Assembly (NCBI RefSeq): GCF_004745075.1
Contig: NZ_RHFH01000014.1
Coordinates: 26,610-90,609 of the forward strand
Direction of reading: 5' to 3'
From: Brevibacterium sp. S111
GTDB lineage: Bacteria; Actinomycetota; Actinomycetes; Actinomycetales; Brevibacteriaceae
Length of the DNA: 64,000 bases
Shown here: positions 9,437 through 19,920 of the stretch, piece after piece
How positions within the stretch are numbered: position 1 is the stretch's first letter
How the letters are laid out: the number at the start of each line of letters is the position of its first letter
The notes under the pieces: model-generated
Told to the model about the DNA's origin: nothing
What the model saw: only the letters and a program-made list of their open reading frames with translations
Database searches by the model: none
Made by a program: the position numbers and the translations under genes

Positions 9437-10471
9437 TCAGCCGACGGTGGGCTGCTGCTGAGTGATGCAGTGGATGCCGCCGCCGCGGGCGTAGAGTTCG
9501 CGGGCATCGACCCCGACGACCTTGCGACCCGGGTACACCCGCTCGAGCACAGCGGCCGCCTCGGCGTCCATCGGATCATCGAAGGTGCAGGCGATGACCC
9601 CGCCGTTGGTGACGAGATGATTGACATAGGAGTAGTCGACCCACCCCTCCTCGTCGCGCAGCACCTCGGGTGCGGGGATCGGCACCACTTCGAAGGGCAC
9701 ACCATCGGCGGTGGTCTCGGCGGAGAACTGTGCGATGAGCGCACGACTGAATTCGTAGTCCGGGTGCTTCGGATCGCGCTGATCGTGGACGAGGACGACG
9801 CCGGGACTGGGCATCGTGGCGACGATGTCGACGTGCCCGCGGGTGCCGAAGGTCTGGTTGTCGCGGTGCAGCCCGCGATCGAGCCAGATGACCTTCTTCG
9901 CCCCGATCGTGGCCGCGAATTCGGCCTCGACATCGGCTTCGGTCAGTCCCGGGTTCCGACCCGGGTCGAGCTGCACACTGCGGGTAGCCAGCACCGTGCC
10001 CTTCCCGTCGACGTGGAACCCACCGCCTTCGTTGCGCAGCGATGAGGACACCACCGGGGTGCCGGCCAGATCCGCGACGAACTCGCCGATGTGCTCGTCG
10101 TGATCCCAGCTCGCCCACTCCTGCGCGCCCCACCCGTTGAATACCCAGTCCACCGCGCGCAGCCGGCCCTCGTCGTCGACGACGAAGCTCGGCCCGATAT
10201 CACGCATCCACGCATCGTCGAGTGCGGCGTTGACGATCGTGATCGGGTGCGTGATCCCCTCGCCGAGGTGGCGCCTGGCACGCTCGGTCTGTGCACTGGT
10301 CACGACCACCGTCACCGGGGTGAACTCGCTGGTGGCCCGGGCAACGGCGGCCCAGGTGGCGCGGGCGGCTTCGGCGTCGGCCTCCGTGTCGCCGAGAGCG
10401 TAGCCGGAGGATGGGAACGCCATCCAGACCCGGTCCTGGGCGGAGGTCTCCGCGGGCATGTGCAACGTCAT
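9437..10471 (-). CDS. aguA: agmatine deiminase family protein
   Basis: 344 residues of the Porphyromonas-type peptidyl-arginine deiminase/agmatine deiminase family. Recognisable are DAWMRDIGPSFVVDDEG, the NxTFGTRGHVDI segment with the catalytic His, and the C-terminal nucleophile Cys335 (GGGIHC). The expected reaction is agmatine to N-carbamoylputrescine plus ammonia in the cytosol. The ATG at 10471 is preceded by AAGGG; the long extension to 10723 lacks family similarity. No carbamoylputrescine amidase lies next to it, so pathway context is missing and a related guanidine substrate is possible. Confidence 0.85.
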   Translation of the reverse strand: MTLHMPAETSAQDRVWMAFPSSGYALGDTEADAEAARATWAAVARATSEFTPVTVVVTSAQTERARRHLGEGITHPITIVNAALDDAWMRDIGPSFVVDDEGRLRAVDWVFNGWGAQEWASWDHDEHIGEFVADLAGTPVVSSSLRNEGGGFHVDGKGTVLATRSVQLDPGRNPGLTEADVEAEFAATIGAKKVIWLDRGLHRDNQTFGTRGHVDIVATMPSPGVVLVHDQRDPKHPDYEFSRALIAQFSAETTADGVPFEVVPIPAPEVLRDEEGWVDYSYVNHLVTNGGVIACTFDDPMDAEAAAVLERVYPGRKVVGVDARELYARGGGIHCITQQQPTVG

Positions 10472-10811
10472 CGTTCGTCCCTTCGCTGATGTCCGGTCGA
10501 GCACGGTCGGGCGGGCGACCCGGTCCTTCGGGGCTCCGCGCCGCAGCCGTGGAATCTGCCGCTTGGTCGTGATCGGCGATCGTACCGCTGATTCTAGCCA
10601 GATCGTCGCCGAGGCGGCCGACGGATACCGTTGCCCGCCCGGAACGGTATCCGCAGCTCTCCCGACCTGGCCTCCGCCGCTCTCCTGCCTCCGGTCCTGC
10701 CGCGCCTCGGCCTCTCCCGACAACCGGCGACCCCGTCGGGTGGGCCGGGCGACTCGGTCCGTATAGTCTGCCTGAGGACAGGAAAGTCGGTCGTGCCAAG
10801 GGAGGCAGCAG
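10472..10811. other. divergent intergenic region, aguA / CoA transferase
   Basis: 340 bp without a gene. It holds one copy of the 12-mer TCGCCGAGGCGG (10606-10617), a likely -10 for the rightward gene (TATAGT, 10762-10767, about 45 nt before its GTG), and a weaker TACGAT-type -10 for aguA (10579-10584, minus strand). No clear -35 or operator palindrome was found. Confidence 0.5.
10762..10767 (+). promoter_or_regulatory. -10 element TATAGT of the CoA transferase gene
   Basis: Five of six bases match the TATAAT consensus. It sits in the spacer upstream of the GTG at 10812. No convincing -35 is visible at 17 bp. Confidence 0.45.
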
Positions 10812-11987
10812 GTGGAAACAGCAGGAGTCCAAGAACCTTTCGGGCGGCAGGGGAGCGGACCTCTGGCCGGGACGGTCGTGGCGGACTTCTCCCGCGTCCT
10901 GGCCGGACCCTACGCGACGATGATGCTCGCCGATCTCGGGGCCACGGTCATCAAGGTCGAGGGCAGGACCGGCGATGATACGCGTCACTGGGCGCCGCCT
11001 CGGCGAGGGGACGATGCGACGTACTTCCTCACGGCGAACCGGAACAAGCACTCGGTCGTCCTCGATTTCAAGGATCCCGAGGATCTCGAATTCGCACAGC
11101 AGCTGGCCGCCGCCTCCGACGTCCTCGTCGAGAACTTCAAGGCCGGGGGGCTGGCGAAGTACGGACTCGACTACGAGACGGTGAGCGCGGTGAACCCGGG
11201 CATCGTCTACGCCTCGGTGACCGGTTTCGGTCGTGACAATCCGCTGCCGGGCTACGACCTGCTCATCCAAGGGCTGTCCGGGTTCATGTCGGTGACCGGC
11301 TCGGAGGAGTCGGGCCCGGTCAAGGCCGGTGTCGCTGTCGTCGACGTCATCACCGGACTCCATACGACGGTGGGCATCCTCGCCGCACTCGCCCACCGCA
11401 AGGACACCGGCATCGGCCAGCTGGTCGAGACGAACCTGCTGTCCTCGGCGCTGTCGGGCCTGGCGAACCAAACCTCGGCGTATGTCGCCGGCGGCGTCGT
11501 GCCGCAGGCGATGGGCAACCAGCATCCGAGTCTCTACCCGTACCAGCCGATGCCCACGGCCGAGGGGCAGATCATCATCGCCTGCGGCAACGACAACCAG
11601 TTCGCCCGCCTCGCCGAGGTGCTCGGCCACCCCGAATGGGCCAGCGACGAACGGTTCGCGAACTTCGCCGATCGCAACGTCCACCGCGAGGAACTCGAAC
11701 CCGAACTCATCGCCGCACTCAGTGAGAAGACGAACCAGGAATGGTTCGACATCCTCACCGAGGCGGGGCTGCCCTGCGCGCCGATCAACTCGATCGCTCA
11801 GGGTGTGGACCTGGCATCGACGCTGGGACTTCAACCCGTCGCCGAGGCGGGCGAAGGGGATCGTGTCATCCCCACCGTGGCCAACCCGATCCGGTTGTCC
11901 GAGACCCCGGCCAGCTACGAATTGGCGCCGCCGACGCTCGGCGAGTCGACCGAGGCGGTCAAGGACTGGCTGCGTTCGCTGCAGTAG
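10812..11987 (+). CDS. class III CoA transferase (CaiB/BaiF family)
   Basis: 391 residues. Family III hallmarks include the N-terminal RVLAGPYATMMLADLGATVIKVE and the mid-protein GYDLLIQGLSGFMSVTG. In formyl-CoA transferase the catalytic Asp169 lies in GxGQxVExSMxD. Here the aligned segment GIGQLVETNLLSSAL places Ser211 at that position. The TNLLSSALSGL version recurs, as far as I recall, in a subgroup annotated as CoA transferases, so it may be a natural variant rather than decay. GTG start at 10812 with GGGAGG 6 nt upstream. Donor and acceptor CoA esters are unknown. Confidence 0.85.
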   Translation: METAGVQEPFGRQGSGPLAGTVVADFSRVLAGPYATMMLADLGATVIKVEGRTGDDTRHWAPPRRGDDATYFLTANRNKHSVVLDFKDPEDLEFAQQLAAASDVLVENFKAGGLAKYGLDYETVSAVNPGIVYASVTGFGRDNPLPGYDLLIQGLSGFMSVTGSEESGPVKAGVAVVDVITGLHTTVGILAALAHRKDTGIGQLVETNLLSSALSGLANQTSAYVAGGVVPQAMGNQHPSLYPYQPMPTAEGQIIIACGNDNQFARLAEVLGHPEWASDERFANFADRNVHREELEPELIAALSEKTNQEWFDILTEAGLPCAPINSIAQGVDLASTLGLQPVAEAGEGDRVIPTVANPIRLSETPASYELAPPTLGESTEAVKDWLRSLQ

Positions 11988-12143
11988 GCAGGCATCATCG
12001 GCGGCCGTGATCGGGCACGGACCGGGGAAAAGTCCCTTGCCGCTGAAGTACCCTAGTCACTGTGTGCTGTCACCGCGGATGTCTGGGCGCCGTCCCGACT
12101 CCCGGTGCCGCCGGAAGTGTTCGCTGAGAGATTCGGAACCGAG

Positions 12144-12932
12144 ATGGACAACAAGCCGACCGAGGCAGCGCCTCGGCGACGATCGGCGGTGAAACGGACC
12201 CTGATGGTGATCGCGATGGTGATCACGGGATTCCACCTCTTCGCCAGCTTTCTGTGGATCGCCCCTGCTTCGACGATGCGGGAGGTGATTCCCGGCGATC
12301 TGCTCACGAAGTACATGATTCCGATGTGGGGGCAGTCATGGAGCGTGTTCGCGCCCGAGCCGATCAATGGTGACTACTACTTCGACGTGCGTGCGGTGAT
12401 CAAGACGGACAGCGGCGAGGAGATCACCCAGTGGGTCAGGGCCACCGACGTCGAGCTCGACCACTCCACGTACAAGCTGTTCCCGCCGCGTTCGGCCGGA
12501 CTCGGCATCGGTGTGGCCTCGGATATCAAGGGCTCCTGGGAGGATCTGCCCGATGACCAGAAGGCGATCGTCAAGCTCGACTACTTCAAGGGCGATGATT
12601 CGGTCGATCGACTGACGACGAAGCTCAAGGAATACGACGACCCGAAGAACACGATCCCGGACTACCTCGAGAGCGAGCACACGGCCACGGCCTATGCGAC
12701 CCAGGTGGCGAAGGCGATCTGGGGCGATGATGTCCAACGCGTCCAATACCAGGCGGCCCGGCAGAACGTCGTGCCCTTCGCCGACCGCAACTCCAAGAGT
12801 GCCGAACGTCCGAAGATCCAGCCGGTTCCCGTGGGCTGGCGTGCACTCGTCGTCGAGGAGCATCAGTCCCAGCAGGAGTTCACGAAGTACTTCTGCTCCT
12901 CCGACAAAGTGAGGTGCGTCAGTGAACAGTGA
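12144..12932 (+). CDS. DUF5819 family protein
   Basis: 262 residues. A basic N-terminus is followed by one membrane helix (about residues 20-45) and an extracytoplasmic domain containing the conserved PMWGQSWSVFAPEP segment typical of DUF5819. This family is usually encoded next to an HTTM protein, as here (11-bp overlap). ATG at 12144 is chosen; a GTG at 12105 is in frame but has no ribosome site. Function unknown; by association it may assist the HTTM membrane enzyme. Confidence 0.75.
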   Translation: MDNKPTEAAPRRRSAVKRTLMVIAMVITGFHLFASFLWIAPASTMREVIPGDLLTKYMIPMWGQSWSVFAPEPINGDYYFDVRAVIKTDSGEEITQWVRATDVELDHSTYKLFPPRSAGLGIGVASDIKGSWEDLPDDQKAIVKLDYFKGDDSVDRLTTKLKEYDDPKNTIPDYLESEHTATAYATQVAKAIWGDDVQRVQYQAARQNVVPFADRNSKSAERPKIQPVPVGWRALVVEEHQSQQEFTKYFCSSDKVRCVSEQ

Positions 12933-14241
12933 CGACACGACCCCGCACGAGGGGGACGACATGACATCGACGAGGAGCGGAACGGGCACCGCGACCGAGG
13001 TCGGGCACTCCGGTCCGGCCGCCTCGGCGAAGGGAGACGAAGAGTCGCAGGAGAGCATCGGCAGCGCCGGACTCGTCCCGTTGACGACCCTGGTGCGCGC
13101 AAAGCTCGCGCACGGCTGGAACTGGCTCGAGGAGATGCTCACCGGTCGCTATCACGCGACCTACGGGCTCGCGGTGACGCGGATCCTCATCGGGTTGACC
13201 GGGCTCGGACTCATCCTCACGAACTTCAATGCGCGGCACTACGCCTTCGGCGTGGGGGCTGCATGGAACGGTGAGATCGCCGAACCGAAGAGCGACTTCC
13301 CGAGCATCTGGCTCTTCTCCCTCTACCACCGGGCGGTGACGACGCCGCCGCTGTTCACCGCTCTGACGATCGGGCTGGCGCTGCTGGCCATCGTCATCAT
13401 CCTCGGGTGGCGCACACGGATCGTCCTGCCCTTCTACCTCGTGCTGTGGGTGAGCTTCATCGAGCTCAACGACGGTGCCGGCGACCAGGGCGACAACGCC
13501 TACCGCATGTTCATGATCGCGCTCCTCTTCGCCGACACCACCCGGCGGTGGTCGCTCGATGCCAGGCGCCGGGCCCGGAATCCGGAGTTCCCGGAGTCCG
13601 ACGGCGGGCCGTGGCGGTGGGCGCTCATCATGGCCAATAACCTCGCCATCGTCGTCCTCGCATTCCAGGTGTGCGCGATCTACATGTCCGGCGGCCTGTA
13701 CAAGGCCGGCGGCACCGCTTGGCAGCACGGATTCGCCGTGTACAACCCGCTGCACACGCAGCAGTTCGGCACTTGGCCGGTGCTGTCGGATCTGATGACG
13801 GCGTGGGGGCCGATGGTCGTGGCGATCTCGTGGGGATCGATCCTCTTCCAGTGCGCTTTCCCGTTCATGCTGTTCAACCGCTACACCCGCATCGTCGCGC
13901 TGCTCGGCATCCTCTCCTTCCACCTCGGCATCGCGCTGCTCATGGGCCTGCCGTGGTTCTCGCTGACGATGATCGCCGTCGACGCGATCTTCATCCGCGA
14001 CCGCAGCTTCGCCAAGGTCAGCGCCTATCTGCGGCACTGGTGGGCCTCCTCGGCGCCACGGGCCAACGGAGCGAAGGCTGCTGGGGCTGGCGGTGCGAAG
14101 GCTGGGGCGAAGGCCGCTGGAGCCAAGTCCTCCGAAGCCGGCGGTGCGAAGGCCAGCGGAGCGAAGGCAGCTGGGACGAAGGCCGCCGAAGCGAATGCTG
14201 CCGCGTCCTCGAAGTCGGGGTCCTCAGCCGGTAAGAAGTAG
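12922..14241 (+). CDS. HTTM domain-containing membrane protein with Ala/Lys-rich tail
   Basis: 439 residues. A disordered acidic N-terminus (about 1-55) precedes a multi-helix HTTM domain (about 70-375), the family related to the membrane part of vitamin-K gamma-glutamyl carboxylase. The last ~60 residues are a low-complexity Gly/Ala/Lys/Ser tail built of degenerate GAKA(A/S)G units, unusual for the family and reminiscent of the Lys-Ala tails of actinobacterial DNA-binding proteins. GTG start at 12922 overlaps the DUF5819 gene by 11 bp and has GAGGTG upstream. The reaction is not known for bacterial members. Confidence 0.8.
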   Translation: MNSDDTTPHEGDDMTSTRSGTGTATEVGHSGPAASAKGDEESQESIGSAGLVPLTTLVRAKLAHGWNWLEEMLTGRYHATYGLAVTRILIGLTGLGLILTNFNARHYAFGVGAAWNGEIAEPKSDFPSIWLFSLYHRAVTTPPLFTALTIGLALLAIVIILGWRTRIVLPFYLVLWVSFIELNDGAGDQGDNAYRMFMIALLFADTTRRWSLDARRRARNPEFPESDGGPWRWALIMANNLAIVVLAFQVCAIYMSGGLYKAGGTAWQHGFAVYNPLHTQQFGTWPVLSDLMTAWGPMVVAISWGSILFQCAFPFMLFNRYTRIVALLGILSFHLGIALLMGLPWFSLTMIAVDAIFIRDRSFAKVSAYLRHWWASSAPRANGAKAAGAGGAKAGAKAAGAKSSEAGGAKASGAKAAGTKAAEANAAASSKSGSSAGKK

Positions 14242-14295
14242 CACGTTCGCGGCCCTCTTTCGCTGCGCAGCCGACGGAGCAGACGCAGGGGCGTT

Positions 14296-14373
14296 TCACG
14301 TTCAGTGCGGCGGGTTTCACAAAAGGTGCATGGGCGCATCACTTTTGGTGCGAGTGCGCGTCACAAAAGGTGC
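14296..14373. repeat. four degenerate 22-bp tandem repeats (TCAC-N5-GTGC core)
   Basis: TCACGTTCAGTGC (14296), TCACAAAAGGTGC (14317), TCACTTTTGGTGC (14339) and TCACAAAAGGTGC (14361) start 21, 22 and 22 bp apart, two DNA turns. The unit has weak internal dyad symmetry (CAC...GTG). The array lies between the convergent HTTM and clpB genes. Confidence 0.75.
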
Positions 14374-14400
14374 GGTGCATCAGTTCCGAATCCTTTTGTG

Positions 14401-14591
14401 TTGCAGGGTGGTTCTCCCGACCGTTGTGTGGCAGGGAACGCCGTTGTGGAGCAGGGGGCGGCCGTGCCCGGCCGGTTCGGCTGCAGGGGCGGGCGCCCAC
14501 GCACGCTGCGGCTGCAGGGGCGGCCCTGCCGACCGGTGCGGCTGCAGGGGCGGCACCCCCGACCGGTGGGTTGCAGGGTGGTTCTCTCCCG
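14401..14591. repeat. degenerate ~30-bp repeat array (GCAGGG core)
   Basis: GCAGGG cores occur at 14403, 14431, 14451, 14483, 14514, 14544 and 14573, mostly 28-32 bp apart. Central units share GGCTGCAGGGGCGG and GACCGGTG. The first and last units both read TTGCAGGGTGGTTCTC. It directly follows the 22-bp array and abuts the clpB stop codon. The 14242-14612 gap holds nothing else recognisable. Confidence 0.7.
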
Positions 14592-14612
14592 CACGCACGC
14601 AGGCTGCGGCTG

Positions 14613-17219
<2,607 letters not shown>

Positions 17220-17282
17220 GCGCAACTCCTTCGTGAAATCGTGTGCTGATCACAGCTCTCGAATGGGACAACACCAACAAAG

Positions 17283-17301
17283 TTGAGTCTATTCCACTCA
17301 A
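17283..17301. promoter_or_regulatory. HAIR operator (HspR-binding inverted repeat) of clpB
   Basis: TTGAGT at 17283-17288, a 7-bp spacer, then ACTCAA at 17296-17301. This equals the HAIR consensus CTTGAGT-N7-ACTCAAG except for the outermost bases. It lies 64 bp upstream of the clpB ATG, where HspR repression is known in Streptomyces and mycobacteria. Confidence 0.92.
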
Positions 17302-17372
17302 CCTTGGATTTCAGCCGAGAATCTCGCCGAGGCGGCCCGCCGTCCCGTATCGCCGACACCAACGCGTCCGGC

Positions 17373-18950
17373 TCAGTTCGCGAGCACGGACTGGAGGTCG
17401 AAGCGGCGCAGGACCTTGTCAGCGATCTCCGGATCCGTGCCGCGTTCACGTCGGGCGGCGAGCACCTCGGCGCGGGCGGTCTGCATCGCCCTCTTCTGCA
17501 CCTGCAGCATCTGCTCACGGTGTTCCTTGAACGCGGTCACCTGCTCGGAGTTCGCCTGGTCATCGGTGGTTCCGCTGAGCTGGTCGTGGAGGAGCTTGAA
17601 CCTGGCCCGCAGCGGTTCGACCACCTCGTCGGGCAGGCTGTCGTCGTTCCTGATCTCGCGCATCGCCGCCTTGTAGGCGCGCATCGCGATCGCCTTCGTG
17701 GCCTGATGCTCCTTCTCCGCCTCGTCGTCGATGCCCAGGCCCGCCACCGCCGCGGGGAAGGTCAGTCCCGCCAGAACGAGGGTGACGAGCAGGACGATGG
17801 CCGCAGCGACGACGATGTAGGACCGGCCCGGAAACGGCATCCCGGATTGCGTGGTCGCGGGAATCGACAGGGCCAGAGCCACCGTGGCCAGACCGCGCAT
17901 CCCGCCCCAGGTCATCAGGGTGGCATCGCGGACGTTCAGCGGAGCGGCATCGGGGTCGACCTCCCGGCGCTTGCGCTCGATGAGAGTGCCCAGGAGCAGC
18001 CAGATGAAGCGGACGGCGATGACGATGACGGCGATGAGCCCGCCGATGAGCAGCGCCCGCCCGAGATCGGCATGCTCGGATTCGATGATGAGACGCAGAT
18101 CGAGTCCGATGAGGCCGAAGGCGATGCCGGTGATGAGCATCTCGAGGACCTGCCAGGTCGAGTTCTGGGTGACGCGTGCCGCGGAGTTGCCTTCCGTGTC
18201 GCGGCGACGGACCTCGAGTGCGGCGACGACGACGGCGATGACGCCGCTGGCGTGGAGGTGCTCGGCGACGAGGTAGACGCCGAAGGGCAGGACGAGCATC
18301 AGTGAGGAACGGGCGACCGTGTGGTCGATCTTCTCCATCACCCACCACGCCGCGAACGACAGGACCAGACCGACGGCGACCGCGACGGTGGCGGAGACGA
18401 TGAACGACACAGCCAGATCTGCGTAGTCGACCTCGGTGCCGGCCAGCACCGCGGCCATCGCGGTCTGGAAGATGACCAGCGACGCCGCGTCGTTGAACAG
18501 TCCCTCGCTCTGCAGGGTCGACATGATGCGGCGCGGAATCGACACGGTGCCGGCGACCGCGTCGACGGCGACGGGGTCCGGTGGGGCGAGCATCGCGCCG
18601 AGGGCGATGGCCGCGGCGATCGTGATGCCGGGGATGAGGAGGACGGCGGAGCCTGCGACGGCGGCCACGGTCACCCCGACCAGGGCGACGGACATGCCGA
18701 GGATCGTGCGCCACCGGATCGCGAACAGTGCCCACGACGTCTTCTGCGCCGCGGCGAAGAGCAGGGGCGGCAGGAACAGGGGGAGCACGAGTTCGGGGTC
18801 GATGCCCACCTCGGCGAAGGTGGGGATGAAGGCACCGGCGATGCCGATGAGGACCATGAGCGCCGGCCACGGAAGTCTGAGTCTCTGCCCCAATCCGACC
18901 ACCACCGAGGTAGCTGCTCCGAATCCGATGATCATCAGCAAAGTGGTCAT
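17373..18950 (-). CDS. Na+/H+ antiporter, CPA1 family
   Basis: 525 residues. About 12 membrane helices (residues 1-410) carry CPA1 landmarks: the ion-site segment ALGAMLAPPDPVAVDAV, GLFNDAASLV and the basic helix segment WGGMRGLATVALAL. A long charged helical cytoplasmic domain (about 415-525) follows. It exchanges cations for protons across the membrane; ion preference cannot be read from sequence. The ATG at 18950 has AGAGGG 6 nt upstream; the extension to 19223 is rejected. Divergent from the crotonase gene at 19066. Confidence 0.9.
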   Translation of the reverse strand: MTTLLMIIGFGAATSVVVGLGQRLRLPWPALMVLIGIAGAFIPTFAEVGIDPELVLPLFLPPLLFAAAQKTSWALFAIRWRTILGMSVALVGVTVAAVAGSAVLLIPGITIAAAIALGAMLAPPDPVAVDAVAGTVSIPRRIMSTLQSEGLFNDAASLVIFQTAMAAVLAGTEVDYADLAVSFIVSATVAVAVGLVLSFAAWWVMEKIDHTVARSSLMLVLPFGVYLVAEHLHASGVIAVVVAALEVRRRDTEGNSAARVTQNSTWQVLEMLITGIAFGLIGLDLRLIIESEHADLGRALLIGGLIAVIVIAVRFIWLLLGTLIERKRREVDPDAAPLNVRDATLMTWGGMRGLATVALALSIPATTQSGMPFPGRSYIVVAAAIVLLVTLVLAGLTFPAAVAGLGIDDEAEKEHQATKAIAMRAYKAAMREIRNDDSLPDEVVEPLRARFKLLHDQLSGTTDDQANSEQVTAFKEHREQMLQVQKRAMQTARAEVLAARRERGTDPEIADKVLRRFDLQSVLAN

Positions 18951-19065
18951 GATGGTCCCTCTCGACTCCGCTGGACCCGCACCGGGAAGGCCGCGCGGAC
19001 GGGGATGAGCGAAAACGGTCGACCAGATTCCGCGCTGCGAGCCTGACCTTTGGCAGAATATGGCT

Positions 19066-19845
19066 ATGTCCGAGTCAATTGTATTCGCGCCGCTCGACGA
19101 CGGAGTCGCGTCCGTGACGATCAACCGGTCGGCCACACGCAACGCTTTGTCCCTCGAGGTGATGGAAGCCCTCATCGACACCCTCGCCGAGGTGGGCCGC
19201 CGCACCGATGTGCGCGCAGTCATCGTCGGCTCCGCCGGTCACGTCTTCAGCTCCGGTCATGATCTCAAGGAGATCCGTGGGGCGGATCTTGAAGCGCAGC
19301 AGGAGATCTTCGACGCCTGTTCTCGTCTCATGCAGCTCATCCAGACCATTCCGCAGCCGGTCATCGCACAGGTTCAAGGGGTGGCGACGGCGGCCGGATG
19401 CCAGCTCGTGGCCGCCTGCGACCTGGCGGTCGCCGCGGAGTCGGCACGGTTTGCGACTCCGGGAGTGAAGATCGGCCTGTTCTGTTCGACGCCGATGGTC
19501 GCCCTCTCCCGCGCGGTGCCGGCGAAGCAGGCGATGCGAATGCTGCTGACCGGTGATTTCGTCTCCGCCGAGGATGCGCTGGCCTTCGGTCTCGTCTCCG
19601 ACGTCGTCGCCGATGACGACCTCGAGACCGCCACGGCGGATCTCGCTCGGAAAGTGGCGTCCGCCTCGTCGGCTACAGTTGCCATAGGCAAGGCCGCGTT
19701 CTACGAGCAGCGTGAACTGCCTGTGGCCGAGGCGTATGCGCGGATGTCACAGGTGATGGCACACAATGCTGTCGGCACCGATGCTCAGGAAGGGATCGAC
19801 GCCTTCCTGAGCAAGCGCGAGCCGCGGTGGCAGCACCGCGGATGA
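19066..19845 (+). CDS. crotonase family protein, ECHDC3-like
   Basis: 259 residues. The pocket reads GVATAAGCQLVAACDLAV and FATPGVKIGLFCSTPMVALSRAV, closely like the ECHDC3 subgroup. Both glutamates needed for enoyl-CoA hydration are absent (Gln and Gly at those positions), so it is not expected to be a classical hydratase. No Shine-Dalgarno is present. A CAGAAT hexamer at 19054-19059 is spaced to start transcription at the second ATG (19066), so a leaderless message is likely; the ATG at 19060 is the alternative start. Confidence 0.82.
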   Translation: MSESIVFAPLDDGVASVTINRSATRNALSLEVMEALIDTLAEVGRRTDVRAVIVGSAGHVFSSGHDLKEIRGADLEAQQEIFDACSRLMQLIQTIPQPVIAQVQGVATAAGCQLVAACDLAVAAESARFATPGVKIGLFCSTPMVALSRAVPAKQAMRMLLTGDFVSAEDALAFGLVSDVVADDDLETATADLARKVASASSATVAIGKAAFYEQRELPVAEAYARMSQVMAHNAVGTDAQEGIDAFLSKREPRWQHRG

Positions 19846-19920
19846 GCGCCCGCGATGTCGCGAGAACTTCGACAGTGTCAGGATGTGCCGCAGTGAGGCA
19901 CGGATGAGAAGGGAATCAAC

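Noticed and set aside
14296..14591. Repeat arrays considered as a CRISPR
   Set aside because: Repeats are short, degenerate and directly adjacent without unique spacers, and there are no cas genes. The same applies to the arrays at 30305 and 56325.
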